From assembly GCF_003268815.1 (NCBI RefSeq), contig NZ_QLSV01000009.1:62001-126000 (forward strand): a DNA stretch of 64,000 bases, given 5' to 3'. A model generated the notes under the pieces. That model worked only from the letters and a program-made list of their open reading frames with translations, was not told the origin of the DNA and did no database searches. The first letter of the stretch is position 1. Each line of letters begins with the position of its first letter. Positions 45,868-54,631 of the stretch are shown piece by piece. The translations under genes were made by a program, and so were the position numbers. This DNA comes from Flavobacterium lacus. Lineage in GTDB: Bacteria; Bacteroidota; Bacteroidia; Flavobacteriales; Flavobacteriaceae.

Positions 45868-47412
45868 TTAAAACGGTACATCCGAATCGTCTTCTTCCGC
45901 ATTCATATTGCTACCAAAAGCTTCATTGGCAGAAGGAAGATTTTTGGTAATAAAGGTGGTTTCTTCCGCATTCATTCGTGAAGGTAAATCACCAAAACCG
46001 GATGAATAATCATCTAAATTATCAAACTTACCAAGATTTCCAATGAATTTCAAACGGATATTTTCTAAACTTCCGTTACGGTGTTTAGCGATGATAAATT
46101 CGGCTTGACCTTCTGTTGGCGAACGCTCATCATCATCCCATTCATCAATTTTGTAATATTCCGGACGATAAATGAATGATACAATATCGGCATCTTGCTC
46201 AATGGCTCCCGATTCACGAAGATCGGAAAGCAAAGGTCTTTTACTGGAACCACGGGTTTCAACCGCACGAGAAAGCTGCGACAATGCAATCACGGGAACG
46301 CTTAATTCTTTTGCTAATGCTTTTAAATTTCGAGAAATAGTTGAAATTTCCTGTTCACGATTTCCGCCACCTTTTCCACCACCGCCGGCAGTCATTAATT
46401 GAAGGTAATCGACAATTATTAATTTTATTCCGTGCTGCGATGACAAACGTCTGGCTTTTGCCCGTAAATCAAAAATAGAAAGTGAAGGCGTATCATCAAT
46501 AAAAAGTGGTGCTTTTTCGAGGTTTTTTACTTTTACACTCAACTGTTCCCACTCGTGTTTTTCCAATTTTCCGGTTCTTAATTTTTCGGAAGACAATCCT
46601 GTTTCGGAGGAAATTAAACGCGTAATTAACTGAACAGAAGACATCTCCAACGAGAAAACTGCAACAGGCTGATGAAAATCGATGGCCATATTTCGAGCCA
46701 TTGAAAGTACAAATGCCGTTTTCCCCATCCCCGGCCTAGCCGCAATAATAATTAAATCACTGGGTTGCCAACCTGAAGTTACTTTGTCCAATTTATCAAA
46801 ACCGGTAGCTACTCCGCTCAATCCTTCTTTATTAGCAATTTCTTCGATTCTTTTTTTTGCTTGGATAACTAAACTCTGTGCAGTTTCTGAACTTCGTTTG
46901 ATGTTTCCTTGTGTTACTTCGTATAATTTTGATTCGGCTTTGTCTAATAAATCAAAAACATCGGTGGTTTCGTCATAGGATTCTTCAATAATTTCGGAAG
47001 ATATTTTGATCAAACTGCGTTGAATAAATTTCTGTAAAATGATTCTAGAGTGAAATTCAATGTGAGCCGAAGAAGAAATTTTTTGTGTAAGCTGAATCAG
47101 ATAAAAATCACCACCTGCCAAATCTAATTTTGCATTTCGTTTTAATTGTGCCGAAACGGTTAATAAATCAATGGGTTGTGTATCTGTAAACAATTGAACT
47201 ATCGCTTCAAAAATATGTTTATGAGCATCTTTGTAAAACGCATCCGGTTGTAGAATATCAATTACTTCATCAACCCCTTTTTTATCAATCATCATCGCAC
47301 CCAACACGGCTTCTTCTAAGTCAAGAGCCTGTGGAGGTAGCTTTCCTTTTTCTAAATTAATTATCGTTGTTTTATCAACTTTAATTGGGTTAATATTTCG
47401 TAAATTTTCCAT
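45868..47412 (-). CDS. dnaB: Replicative DNA helicase DnaB
   Basis: Hexameric 5'-3' helicase of the replication fork. The N-terminal primase-interacting domain is at about 25-130 (PPQALDLEEAVLGAMMID). The RecA-like motor starts near 200 with Walker A AARPGMGKTAF (about 225-235). LIIVDYLQLM is Walker B, and ALSQLSRAVE and SDLRESGAIEQDAD follow. At 514 residues there is no intein. The C-terminus is acidic (NAEEDDSDVPF). Confidence 0.97.
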   Translation of the reverse strand: MENLRNINPIKVDKTTIINLEKGKLPPQALDLEEAVLGAMMIDKKGVDEVIDILQPDAFYKDAHKHIFEAIVQLFTDTQPIDLLTVSAQLKRNAKLDLAGGDFYLIQLTQKISSSAHIEFHSRIILQKFIQRSLIKISSEIIEESYDETTDVFDLLDKAESKLYEVTQGNIKRSSETAQSLVIQAKKRIEEIANKEGLSGVATGFDKLDKVTSGWQPSDLIIIAARPGMGKTAFVLSMARNMAIDFHQPVAVFSLEMSSVQLITRLISSETGLSSEKLRTGKLEKHEWEQLSVKVKNLEKAPLFIDDTPSLSIFDLRAKARRLSSQHGIKLIIVDYLQLMTAGGGGKGGGNREQEISTISRNLKALAKELSVPVIALSQLSRAVETRGSSKRPLLSDLRESGAIEQDADIVSFIYRPEYYKIDEWDDDERSPTEGQAEFIIAKHRNGSLENIRLKFIGNLGKFDNLDDYSSGFGDLPSRMNAEETTFITKNLPSANEAFGSNMNAEEDDSDVPF

Positions 47413-47500
47413 TTGGCTAAAGTAACTATAATATAAAAAATTGCCTGAAGTATTTGTTAGTAAAAGGATGTTAACAACTAAATTTTATTGTTAATAACCC

Positions 47501-47533
47501 AAAAAAAATCCGAAGTTCAGGGCTTCGGATTTT
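47501..47533 (-). terminator. Rho-independent terminator of accA
   Basis: AAAATCCGAAG (47505-47515) pairs with CTTCGGATTTT (47523-47533). On the minus strand a run of eight T follows. Confidence 0.9.
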
Positions 47534-47552
47534 AAGTATAATAATGTAAGAA

Positions 47553-48506
47553 TTATTCTTTGAACTCGCCCATTTTACTGTATTTATCCATCCTTTGAGC
47601 TACTAACTCGGTTGTTGATAAATCTTTTAATTCGTTATATCCTTTGATAATATATTGCTCCACAGTTTTGAATGTTGTTTCTCTGTCGTAATGTGCCCCT
47701 CCAAGCGGTTCTGGAATAATTTCATCAATCAACTTCTGTTTTTTCATGTCGTAGGAAGTTAATTTTAAAGCTTCGGCAGCTTGCTCTTTGTATTCCCAAC
47801 TTCTCCATAAAATGGACGAACATGATTCCGGAGAAATTACGGAATACCATGTGTTTTCCAGCATATAAACCCTGTCTCCTACTCCAATTCCTAATGCTCC
47901 ACCGGAAGCACCTTCGCCAACAATAACGGTAATAATTGGCGTCTTTAAACGTAACATTTCAAAAATATTTCTGGCAATGGCTTCACCTTGACCACGTTCT
48001 TCGGCTTCAAGACCCGGATAAGCTCCGGGAGTATCAATTAAAGTTAGAACAGGAATTCCAAATTTTTCAGCCATTTTCATTAAACGAAGAGCTTTTCGAT
48101 ATCCTTCAGGATTTGCCATTCCGAAATTTCTGAACTGACGGGTTTTGGTATTAAAACCTTTTTGTTGACCCACAATCATAAACGATTGACCACCAATTTT
48201 TCCTAACCCACCGATCATCGCTTTGTCGTCTTTGAAGTTTCTATCGCCAAAAAGCTCCAAAAACGTTCCGCCACACAAAGCTCTCACATGATCCATTGTA
48301 TAAGGTCGACTTGGATGACGCGACAATTGCACACGTTGCCAAGCGGAAAGATTTTTGTATATTTTTTTCTTAGTTTCTTCTAATTTTTTCTCAATTTGTT
48401 TGCACGTTGCGGTAACATCCACATTCGATTCTTCACCGATAATTTGGCATTTGTCCAATTGATCTTCCAATTCTTTGATAGGAAGTTCAAAATCTAAATA
48501 TTCCAT
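47553..48506 (-). CDS. accA: Acetyl-CoA carboxylase carboxyltransferase subunit alpha
   Basis: With AccD it moves the carboxyl group from biotin to acetyl-CoA, giving malonyl-CoA for fatty acid synthesis. The 317 residues start with [14 protein letters not shown]. Crotonase-fold motifs are [20 protein letters not shown] (oxyanion and CoA site) and [29 protein letters not shown] is also typical. It is transcribed alone, with a -7 element upstream and a strong terminator downstream. Confidence 0.97.
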   Translation of the reverse strand: MEYLDFELPIKELEDQLDKCQIIGEESNVDVTATCKQIEKKLEETKKKIYKNLSAWQRVQLSRHPSRPYTMDHVRALCGGTFLELFGDRNFKDDKAMIGGLGKIGGQSFMIVGQQKGFNTKTRQFRNFGMANPEGYRKALRLMKMAEKFGIPVLTLIDTPGAYPGLEAEERGQGEAIARNIFEMLRLKTPIITVIVGEGASGGALGIGVGDRVYMLENTWYSVISPESCSSILWRSWEYKEQAAEALKLTSYDMKKQKLIDEIIPEPLGGAHYDRETTFKTVEQYIIKGYNELKDLSTTELVAQRMDKYSKMGEFKE

Positions 48507-48539
48507 AGGTTTCGACAGATTTTAGTTTAGTTTGATTAG

Positions 48540-48547
48540 CAAAGATA
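48540..48547 (-). promoter_or_regulatory. -7 promoter element of accA
   Basis: The minus strand reads TATCTTTG, an exact TAnnTTTG, ending 33 nt before the accA start. Confidence 0.55.
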
Positions 48548-48607
48548 GAATTTTATCTTGTTAAGAAAAGTTATTTTTAATGTTAAGTTTTAAAAAAAAG
48601 TAAAAAA

Positions 48608-49495
48608 TTAATCGCGTTTATTTTTAAGTCTGTACTTTATAATTCCGTTCAAAACTACTGTTAAAAGAATTATTATTGCTCCTAAATAGAACTCAGGACT
48701 CATTTTTTCTTTGTCTTTAAAGATAAGCAAGGCTAAAATTATTCCATAAATAGGTTCTAAATTAATAGTTAGCATTACAGTATAAGGACTGATAAATTTC
48801 ATAACTTTTACAGAAGCAATAAAGGCATAAGCTGTGCAAATTGAGCTCAAAATAATCAGGTAAAGCCAATCGGAAGGTTGTAGAATAAAAAATTCTTTTG
48901 AAAAACTATTCGTTAATAAAAGATAAACTGAAAAACAAAGAACGCCGCCGGAAAGTTCGTAAAACGAAATAACTGTTGAATCATACATTTTGGCATATTT
49001 TCCATTAATCACAGAAAAAAGAGCTGATAAAAATGCAGAGGTTAACGCTAAAATAATTCCTAAATAATAATCTCCTTCAAAATTGAAAATAATATAAAGT
49101 CCGCCTACAACAAGTAATCCAAAGAAAACTTCGTACCAAATTACTTTTCTTTTATATAGAATTGGTTCTAAAAATGAAGTAAAAAATGCTCCTGTTGATA
49201 AACATGCTAACGTTACAGAAACATTAGAAACTTTAATTGCTTTAAAAAAAGTAAGCCAATGGAGAGCAATCACTAATCCTAAAAACAAAAAAACCATCAT
49301 TGTTTTGCGAGGAATAGTTAAATCGGTTTTTTTATAGAACATAAAAAGAACGATAAAACCAACTGCCATTAACATTCTAAACCAAACTAATGGCAGTGCA
49401 TCCAAAGAAATCAATTCTCCCAAAATGGCGGTGAATCCCCAAATAAAGACGATTAAATGAAGGTGTAAATAACTTTTTACGTTATCGTTTTGCAT
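48608..49495 (-). CDS. EamA/DMT-family permease
   Basis: A 295-residue membrane protein with about ten hydrophobic segments in two EamA repeats. The first repeat includes LIVFIWGFTAILGELI, and the second ends INLEPIYGIILALLIFKDKE, the typical position of the conserved E-P. The family moves small metabolites such as amino acids or purines; substrate unknown. It overlaps the 3' end of lptG by 14 bases, so it is in the tgt-lptG transcript. Confidence 0.88.
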   Translation of the reverse strand: MQNDNVKSYLHLHLIVFIWGFTAILGELISLDALPLVWFRMLMAVGFIVLFMFYKKTDLTIPRKTMMVFLFLGLVIALHWLTFFKAIKVSNVSVTLACLSTGAFFTSFLEPILYKRKVIWYEVFFGLLVVGGLYIIFNFEGDYYLGIILALTSAFLSALFSVINGKYAKMYDSTVISFYELSGGVLCFSVYLLLTNSFSKEFFILQPSDWLYLIILSSICTAYAFIASVKVMKFISPYTVMLTINLEPIYGIILALLIFKDKEKMSPEFYLGAIIILLTVVLNGIIKYRLKNKRD

Positions 49496-50558
49496 TTCTG
49501 AGCAAATAAATAGCTAATAAACCAAAAACAAAATTGGGAAACCAAACGGCTAACAAAGGCGGAATGCTTGACTTTTCTGCCATAGTTCCAAAAATCTTAT
49601 CAAAGAAAATATAGGTAAATGCAATTACGATTCCGATAGCAAGGTTGACCCCCATACCTCCTCTTCGTTTCATAGAGGACACTGAAACGGCAATAATGGT
49701 TAGGATAAATGCGGTTACAGGTAAGCTGTATTTACGATACAAAACAACAAGATACGTATTGATATTTGCATTTCCTCTCGCTTTTTCTTTATCAATAAAT
49801 CGAACCAAGTCGGGTAAAGTCAGTGTTTCTGCAATATAAATAACGGGCGTTAAATCTTCTAAATCAAAAGTAAAAACGGTATCTCTTTTTTCGGATTTTT
49901 CTAAAATATCACCCAAAGGACCAACTTTTCTTTTTTGATAATTAAACATGGTATAAGTGCTATCTTTCTCATTCCATTTTAGTCGATTAGCGGTGATTTT
50001 GTAAACTAATTTTTCATCTTTAAACTTTTCTAAAGTGAAATTGAAAGCGGTTTTTGAAACTGAATTAAAATTACTTACGTACAAAAACTCATCATCGCTA
50101 ATTTGACGAAATACATTCGAATTTTGCCTTACTTCTCTATTGCTTTTTAGATAAGTATACCTAAAATCATTAAATCCTTTACTGGCTTTGGGTACCAGAA
50201 AGAATCCCATTAACAAGGCAAAAACAGATACGATAGTTGCTCCTATAATATAAGGTCTCAAAAACCTAGTGAATGAAATTCCGGAACTCAAAATAGCTAT
50301 AATTTCTGTGTTATTCGCTAATTTTGAAGTAAACCAAATGACCGATAAAAATAAAAATATAGGGAAAAGTAAGTTAGCAAAATAAATCGTAAAATCTAGA
50401 TAATAAAGAGCAACAGCAGAAAACGGAACTTTACTTTCCAGAATTTTATTGATTTTTTCAGCTACATCAATCACAATACCGATCGGTATGAACAACAAAA
50501 GCATCACTGTAAAAGTGGCTAAATATCGTTTGAGGATGTATTTATCAATTATTTTCAT
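49482..50558 (-). CDS. lptG: LptF/LptG family lipopolysaccharide export permease
   Basis: A 358-residue inner-membrane permease of the LPS export ABC complex (LptB2FG). It starts IDKYILKRYLATF, the conserved N-terminal motif of this family. Three membrane segments lie at each end, with a periplasmic beta-jellyroll between (about residues 135-245). It is followed closely by the EamA gene and preceded by tgt. Assignment to LptG rather than LptF is from the typical Bacteroidota gene order and is less certain. Confidence 0.85.
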   Translation of the reverse strand: MKIIDKYILKRYLATFTVMLLLFIPIGIVIDVAEKINKILESKVPFSAVALYYLDFTIYFANLLFPIFLFLSVIWFTSKLANNTEIIAILSSGISFTRFLRPYIIGATIVSVFALLMGFFLVPKASKGFNDFRYTYLKSNREVRQNSNVFRQISDDEFLYVSNFNSVSKTAFNFTLEKFKDEKLVYKITANRLKWNEKDSTYTMFNYQKRKVGPLGDILEKSEKRDTVFTFDLEDLTPVIYIAETLTLPDLVRFIDKEKARGNANINTYLVVLYRKYSLPVTAFILTIIAVSVSSMKRRGGMGVNLAIGIVIAFTYIFFDKIFGTMAEKSSIPPLLAVWFPNFVFGLLAIYLLRNAKR

Positions 50559-50605
50559 ACTGAAAATTGGAAAGTTCTATTTTTTGATGATTCATTTACT
50601 GATTA

Positions 50606-51736
50606 TTACAAACGTTGACTCATTTGCTTAACCATTTGGTCTTTCCAAACTTTGAAATCTCCTGCTATAATGTGTTTTCTGGCTTCGCGAACCAACCACA
50701 TATAAAATCCTAGATTGTGAATGGTTGCAATTTGTTTACCAAGATACTCATTTGCCGCAAATAAATGACGTAAATAGGCTTTTGTGTACTCGGTGTCAAC
50801 AAAAGTAATTCCCATTTCATCAATAGGAGAAAAATCATCTTCCCACTTTTTATTTTTGATGTTGATGGAACCGTTTGCTGTAAAAAGCATTCCGTTTCGG
50901 GCGTTTCTGGTTGGCATAACGCAATCAAACATGTCAATTCCCAACGCGATATTTTCTAGAATGTTGATTGGAGTTCCTACACCCATCAAATAACGAGGTT
51001 TATCTTGCGGTAAAATAGCCGTAACCACTTCGGTCATTGCATACATTTCTTCTGCAGGCTCGCCTACTGACAGTCCACCAATTGCATTACCTTGTGCTCC
51101 TGCATTGGCGATATATTCGGCAGATTGCTGACGTAAATCTTTGTATGTACTTCCTTGAACAATTGGAAAAAAAGTTTGTTCAAAACCATATTGAAAAGGA
51201 AGTTTTTCTAGGTGGTTAATACATCGGTCTAACCAACGATGCGTCATGTGCATCGAACGTCTGGCGTAGTTGTAATCGCAAGGATAAGGCGTACATTCGT
51301 CAAAAGCCATGATAATATCAGCTCCAATTGTACGTTGAATTTCCATTACATTTTCAGGTGAAAAGAAATGGTAGGAACCATCAATGTGACTTTTAAACTT
51401 CACCCCTTCTTCTTTAATCTTTCGATTGGAGGAAAGCGAATATACCTGATAACCGCCACTATCGGTCAAAATATTGCGATCCCAATTCATAAATTTATGT
51501 AAACCACCAGCTTTTTCTAGAATTTCGGTTTGAGGTCGAAGGTATAAATGATACGTGTTTCCTAAAATTATATCCGGATTAATATCATTTTTCAATTCGC
51601 GTTGATGCACACCTTTTACTGAAGCAACCGTTCCTACCGGCATAAAAATGGGTGTTTCAATCACACCGTGATCGGTAGTAATCGAACCGGCACGGGCTTG
51701 CGAATGAGGATCAGTCGTCAATAAATCAAACTTCAT
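50606..51736 (-). CDS. tgt: tRNA-guanine transglycosylase
   Basis: Exchanges guanine 34 for the queuosine precursor in GUN-anticodon tRNAs. The 376 residues show LTDSGGYQVYSL (catalytic Asp), FDECTPYPCDY, GGLSVGE and MPTRNARNG (second catalytic Asp region, FDCVMPTR). The zinc-binding C-x-C-x2-C cluster expected before YTKAYLRHL is missing: the residues there read SPIDEMGITFVDTE. The histidine of IATIHNL remains. The gene leads a group with lptG and the EamA permease and has an exact -7 element upstream. Confidence 0.94.
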   Translation of the reverse strand: MKFDLLTTDPHSQARAGSITTDHGVIETPIFMPVGTVASVKGVHQRELKNDINPDIILGNTYHLYLRPQTEILEKAGGLHKFMNWDRNILTDSGGYQVYSLSSNRKIKEEGVKFKSHIDGSYHFFSPENVMEIQRTIGADIIMAFDECTPYPCDYNYARRSMHMTHRWLDRCINHLEKLPFQYGFEQTFFPIVQGSTYKDLRQQSAEYIANAGAQGNAIGGLSVGEPAEEMYAMTEVVTAILPQDKPRYLMGVGTPINILENIALGIDMFDCVMPTRNARNGMLFTANGSINIKNKKWEDDFSPIDEMGITFVDTEYTKAYLRHLFAANEYLGKQIATIHNLGFYMWLVREARKHIIAGDFKVWKDQMVKQMSQRL

Positions 51737-51755
51737 ATCTTTTTTTTACAGTTGG

Positions 51756-51763
51756 CAAAGATA
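51756..51763 (-). promoter_or_regulatory. -7 promoter element of tgt
   Basis: The minus strand reads TATCTTTG, an exact TAnnTTTG, 19 nt before the tgt start. Confidence 0.55.
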
Positions 51764-51894
51764 TAAGAATTCATATTTCCTGCGTCTGTTTTATGAATAA
51801 TTTATAGATGACAAGCTCAGGTTTACTAACAATTTATCTTGAAAACTTTCACAAATTCAACGAATACGAATTAGTCAAAGTATAATAATTGAAT

Positions 51895-51902
51895 TACCTT
51901 TG
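51895..51902 (+). promoter_or_regulatory. -7 promoter element of the transketolase genes
   Basis: TACCTTTG is an exact TAnnTTTG, 25 nt before the ATG at 51928. A weak TTAG lies 20 nt upstream of it. Confidence 0.6.
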
Positions 51903-51927
51903 CCGAAGTTTAACTTTTATCATAAAA

Positions 51928-52776
51928 ATGAAACCCAACACACAACAACTAAACGACTTTTCAACACAAGTCAGAAGAGACATTCTTCGCATGGTTCACG
52001 CCGTAAACTCCGGTCATCCAGGAGGTTCTTTGGGATGTACAGAATTTTTTGTCGCTTTATACCAAGTTTTAATGGACAGAAAAGAAGGTTTTGATATGGA
52101 TGGAAAAAATGAAGATTTATTTTTCTTATCAAACGGTCACATTTCTCCTGTTTTTTACAGTGTTTTAGCCAGAAGTGGTTATTTCCCGGTATCAGAATTA
52201 GCAACTTTTCGGTTAATTAATTCAAGACTACAAGGTCATCCTACAACGCATGAAGGTTTACCCGGAATTCGCGTGGCATCAGGTTCACTTGGGCAAGGAA
52301 TGTCGGTTGCTATCGGTGCTGCTTTAGCAAAAAAATTAAATAATGATTCACATTTAGTTTATTCGCTTCACGGTGATGGCGAATTACAAGAAGGTCAAAA
52401 TTGGGAAGCGATAATGTATGCTTCGGCTTATAAAGTGGATAATTACATTGCTACCATCGATTTAAACGGAAAACAAATTGACGGTGCAACCGACGAAGTT
52501 TTGCCAATGGGTGATATTAAAGCAAAATTTGTTGCTTTTGGATGGGATGTTTTAGAAATCAAAGAAGGAAATGACATCGAAGCTATCATTTCAGGAATGA
52601 CAGAAGCCAAAGCCAAAACAGGTAAAGGTAAACCAGTTTGCGTGTTATTACACACAGAAATGGGTAATGGTGTTGACTACATGATGCACACCCACGCATG
52701 GCACGGAAAAGCTCCAAATGATGAGCAATTAGCTAATGCTTTGGCACAAAATCTAGCCACTTTAGGTGATTATTAG
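51928..52776 (+). CDS. Transketolase, N-terminal subunit
   Basis: A 282-residue protein covering the thiamine-diphosphate-binding half of transketolase, which moves two-carbon units in the pentose phosphate pathway. Motifs: VNSGHPGGSLGCTEFF, GSLGQGMSVAIGAAL and the ThDP/Mg motif HGDGELQEGQNWEA. It must pair with the C-terminal subunit encoded at 53412. I used the ATG at 51928, because the longer frame from 51889 runs back over the promoter. Between the two halves lies an unrelated gene. Confidence 0.94.
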   Translation: MKPNTQQLNDFSTQVRRDILRMVHAVNSGHPGGSLGCTEFFVALYQVLMDRKEGFDMDGKNEDLFFLSNGHISPVFYSVLARSGYFPVSELATFRLINSRLQGHPTTHEGLPGIRVASGSLGQGMSVAIGAALAKKLNNDSHLVYSLHGDGELQEGQNWEAIMYASAYKVDNYIATIDLNGKQIDGATDEVLPMGDIKAKFVAFGWDVLEIKEGNDIEAIISGMTEAKAKTGKGKPVCVLLHTEMGNGVDYMMHTHAWHGKAPNDEQLANALAQNLATLGDY

Positions 52777-52785
52777 GTTATTAGA

Positions 52786-53409
52786 ATGAAATATTTACTT
52801 TTTATATCAATAATATTTTTTTCAACATTTTCTAATAAAGAAAGTGATTATTACTTTGATAAATATATTGAATATGAAAATGTTGAAAATAATACAAGAG
52901 AATATTTTATGTTTAATGAAAATTCAAGTGATTATTACTTTTCTTTTTACTTTGATTTTAACAATAAGCTTTCTGGAGTAATACGTGATAGTAAAAATTT
53001 GAAATCACATCACTTTCTGGTTTCAAATGATGATTTGGGTATGAAATTTACTTATTTAGAAAGTACAAGCTATTTGCTTAAAGAAAAAAACAAAACTTTT
53101 AAAGAATATCATTTTGAATCAACAGAAAAAAAGATCGATAGCGTTACAAATGAAGTTAATCTCTTAAAATTCAATAATCCAAAAAAGAAAAAATTAAGTA
53201 AAGCCTTTGATATAGTTTATGAAAAAAATAACATTCTAATAGATCAACGCTTTCTAAATCTTTTTTGTCATGGTTATTTTTCAAATACTGATTTTGAATT
53301 CTCTATCCCTTTACCTAAAAAATTGACAGTTTATCATAATGATAAAAAACAAGAAACATATCAATTAACTAAATTACAAAAAATTAACACACAACTGAAA
53401 GTACAATAA
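52786..53409 (+). CDS. Exported protein of unknown function between transketolase genes
   Basis: A 207-residue protein with a short N-terminal signal-like segment ([15 protein letters not shown]). The rest is rich in Tyr, Phe, Asn, Lys and Asp ([17 protein letters not shown]). No family recognised. It is clearly more AT-rich than the genes around it. It fits between the two halves with 9 and 2 nt gaps, so it lies in their operon. Insertion into an existing pair is the simplest reading. Confidence 0.65.
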   Translation: MKYLLFISIIFFSTFSNKESDYYFDKYIEYENVENNTREYFMFNENSSDYYFSFYFDFNNKLSGVIRDSKNLKSHHFLVSNDDLGMKFTYLESTSYLLKEKNKTFKEYHFESTEKKIDSVTNEVNLLKFNNPKKKKLSKAFDIVYEKNNILIDQRFLNLFCHGYFSNTDFEFSIPLPKKLTVYHNDKKQETYQLTKLQKINTQLKVQ

Positions 53410-53411
53410 TA

Positions 53412-54365
53412 ATGAAAAAATATATCAATACAGGAAATAAAGACACCCGCTCCGGTTTTGGTGCAGGTTTGACCGAACTTGGTCAAAAAAACGAAAAAGT
53501 AGTGGCTCTTTGTGCCGACTTAATCGGATCATTAAAAATGGATGATTTTAAAAAAAATCATCCCGAACGTTTTTTTCAAATCGGAATTGCGGAAGCCAAT
53601 ATGATTGGTATTGCGGCCGGATTAACTATTGGTGGAAAAATTCCTTTTACAGGAACTTTTGCTAATTTTTCTACGGGAAGAGTTTATGACCAAATTCGTC
53701 AATCGGTTGCCTATTCTGATAAAAATGTAAAAATATGTGCTTCGCATGCCGGACTAACTTTAGGTGAAGACGGTGCAACACACCAAATTTTGGAAGACAT
53801 TGGTTTGATGAAAATGCTTCCTGGAATGACTGTTATCAACACGTGTGATTACAACCAAACCAAAGCAGCAACGTTGGCTATTGCAGACCATCACGGTCCG
53901 GTTTATTTACGTTTTGGTCGTCCGAGTGTAGCCAATTTCACCCCTGAAAATGGTGAATTTATCATTGGAAAAGCAGTGGTGTTAAATGAAGGTGCAGATG
54001 TAACCATCATCGCGACCGGTCATTTGGTTTGGGAAGCTTTGCTTGCTGCTGAAAAATTGGAAGAGAAGGGAATTTCTGCCGAAGTAATTAATATTCATAC
54101 CATTAAACCATTAGATGAAGAGGCTATTTTAAAATCGGTTGCTAAAACGGGTTGCGTAGTTACTGCTGAAGAGCACAATATTTTAGGCGGTTTAGGCGAA
54201 AGTGTTGCCAGAACATTATCATTAAACAGTCCCGTTCCACAAGAATATGTAGCAGTTCAAGATAGCTTTGGTGAAAGTGGAACACCTGCTCAGTTGATGG
54301 AAAAATACCAATTGAATGCCGAAGCAATTATTGCAAAAGCAGAGAAAGTCAGAAGCAGAAAATAG
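53412..54365 (+). CDS. Transketolase, C-terminal subunit
   Basis: A 317-residue protein holding the pyrimidine-binding and C-terminal domains of transketolase. Motifs: [19 protein letters not shown] (with the catalytic Glu of ThDP activation), [17 protein letters not shown] and YLRFGRPS. The C-terminal domain includes [16 protein letters not shown]. It works with the subunit encoded at 51928 as a split enzyme. A terminator follows. Confidence 0.94.
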   Translation: MKKYINTGNKDTRSGFGAGLTELGQKNEKVVALCADLIGSLKMDDFKKNHPERFFQIGIAEANMIGIAAGLTIGGKIPFTGTFANFSTGRVYDQIRQSVAYSDKNVKICASHAGLTLGEDGATHQILEDIGLMKMLPGMTVINTCDYNQTKAATLAIADHHGPVYLRFGRPSVANFTPENGEFIIGKAVVLNEGADVTIIATGHLVWEALLAAEKLEEKGISAEVINIHTIKPLDEEAILKSVAKTGCVVTAEEHNILGGLGESVARTLSLNSPVPQEYVAVQDSFGESGTPAQLMEKYQLNAEAIIAKAEKVRSRK

Positions 54366-54382
54366 ATTACCTTTTTTACCTC

Positions 54383-54417
54383 AAAAATCCCAATTCTGAA
54401 AAATTAGGATTTTTTTA
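54383..54417 (+). terminator. Terminator of the transketolase operon
   Basis: AAAAATCC (54383-54390) pairs with GGATTTTT, and AATT with AATT inside it, with one internal mismatch, followed by a T-run to 54417. Confidence 0.75.
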
Positions 54418-54438
54418 TGCTTAATTTTAAAAAAATGG

Positions 54439-54469
54439 TTTGGATATTAAATTTACATCCCTACATTTG
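54439..54469 (+). promoter_or_regulatory. Consensus promoter of the trp operon
   Basis: TTTG (54439-54442), exactly 19 nt, then TACATTTG (54462-54469). This is a full match to the Bacteroidota consensus TTTG-N19-TAnnTTTG. It lies 17 nt before the trpL start, predicting a leader of little more than ten bases upstream of trpL. Confidence 0.85.
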
Positions 54470-54486
54470 CAATTCAAAATAAAACA

Positions 54487-54543
54487 ATGAACACGGTATT
54501 AAATACTTCTTGGTGGTGGAACAACTTACGTCAAACGTCGTGA
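54487..54543 (+). CDS. trpL: trp operon leader peptide
   Basis: An 18-codon frame encoding MNTVLNTSWWWNNLRQTS with three consecutive Trp codons (TGG TGG TGG at 54511-54519) and a TGA stop at 54541-54543. It sits between a consensus promoter and an intrinsic terminator, upstream of trpE. This is the classical layout for attenuation: when charged tRNA-Trp is scarce the ribosome stalls on the TGG run and the terminator does not form. The gene is too short to be found by normal gene calling. Confidence 0.9.
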   Translation: MNTVLNTSWWWNNLRQTS

Positions 54544-54578
54544 GCTAGCTACCTGTAGATTTATTTTTCAAAATATTC

Positions 54579-54617
54579 AAAAGGGCTTGTCAAACACGAC
54601 AAGCCCTTTTTCTTTTT
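54579..54617 (+). terminator. trp attenuator terminator
   Basis: AAAAGGGCTTGTC (54579-54591) and GACAAGCCCTTTT (54598-54610) form a perfect stem with loop AAACAC, followed by TCTTTTT. GGTGGT in the Trp codons can pair with GCTACC (54548-54553), a plausible pause helix. A strong antiterminator pairing with the terminator arm was not obvious to me by eye. Confidence 0.9.
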
Positions 54618-54631
54618 AATTCAATCACACT

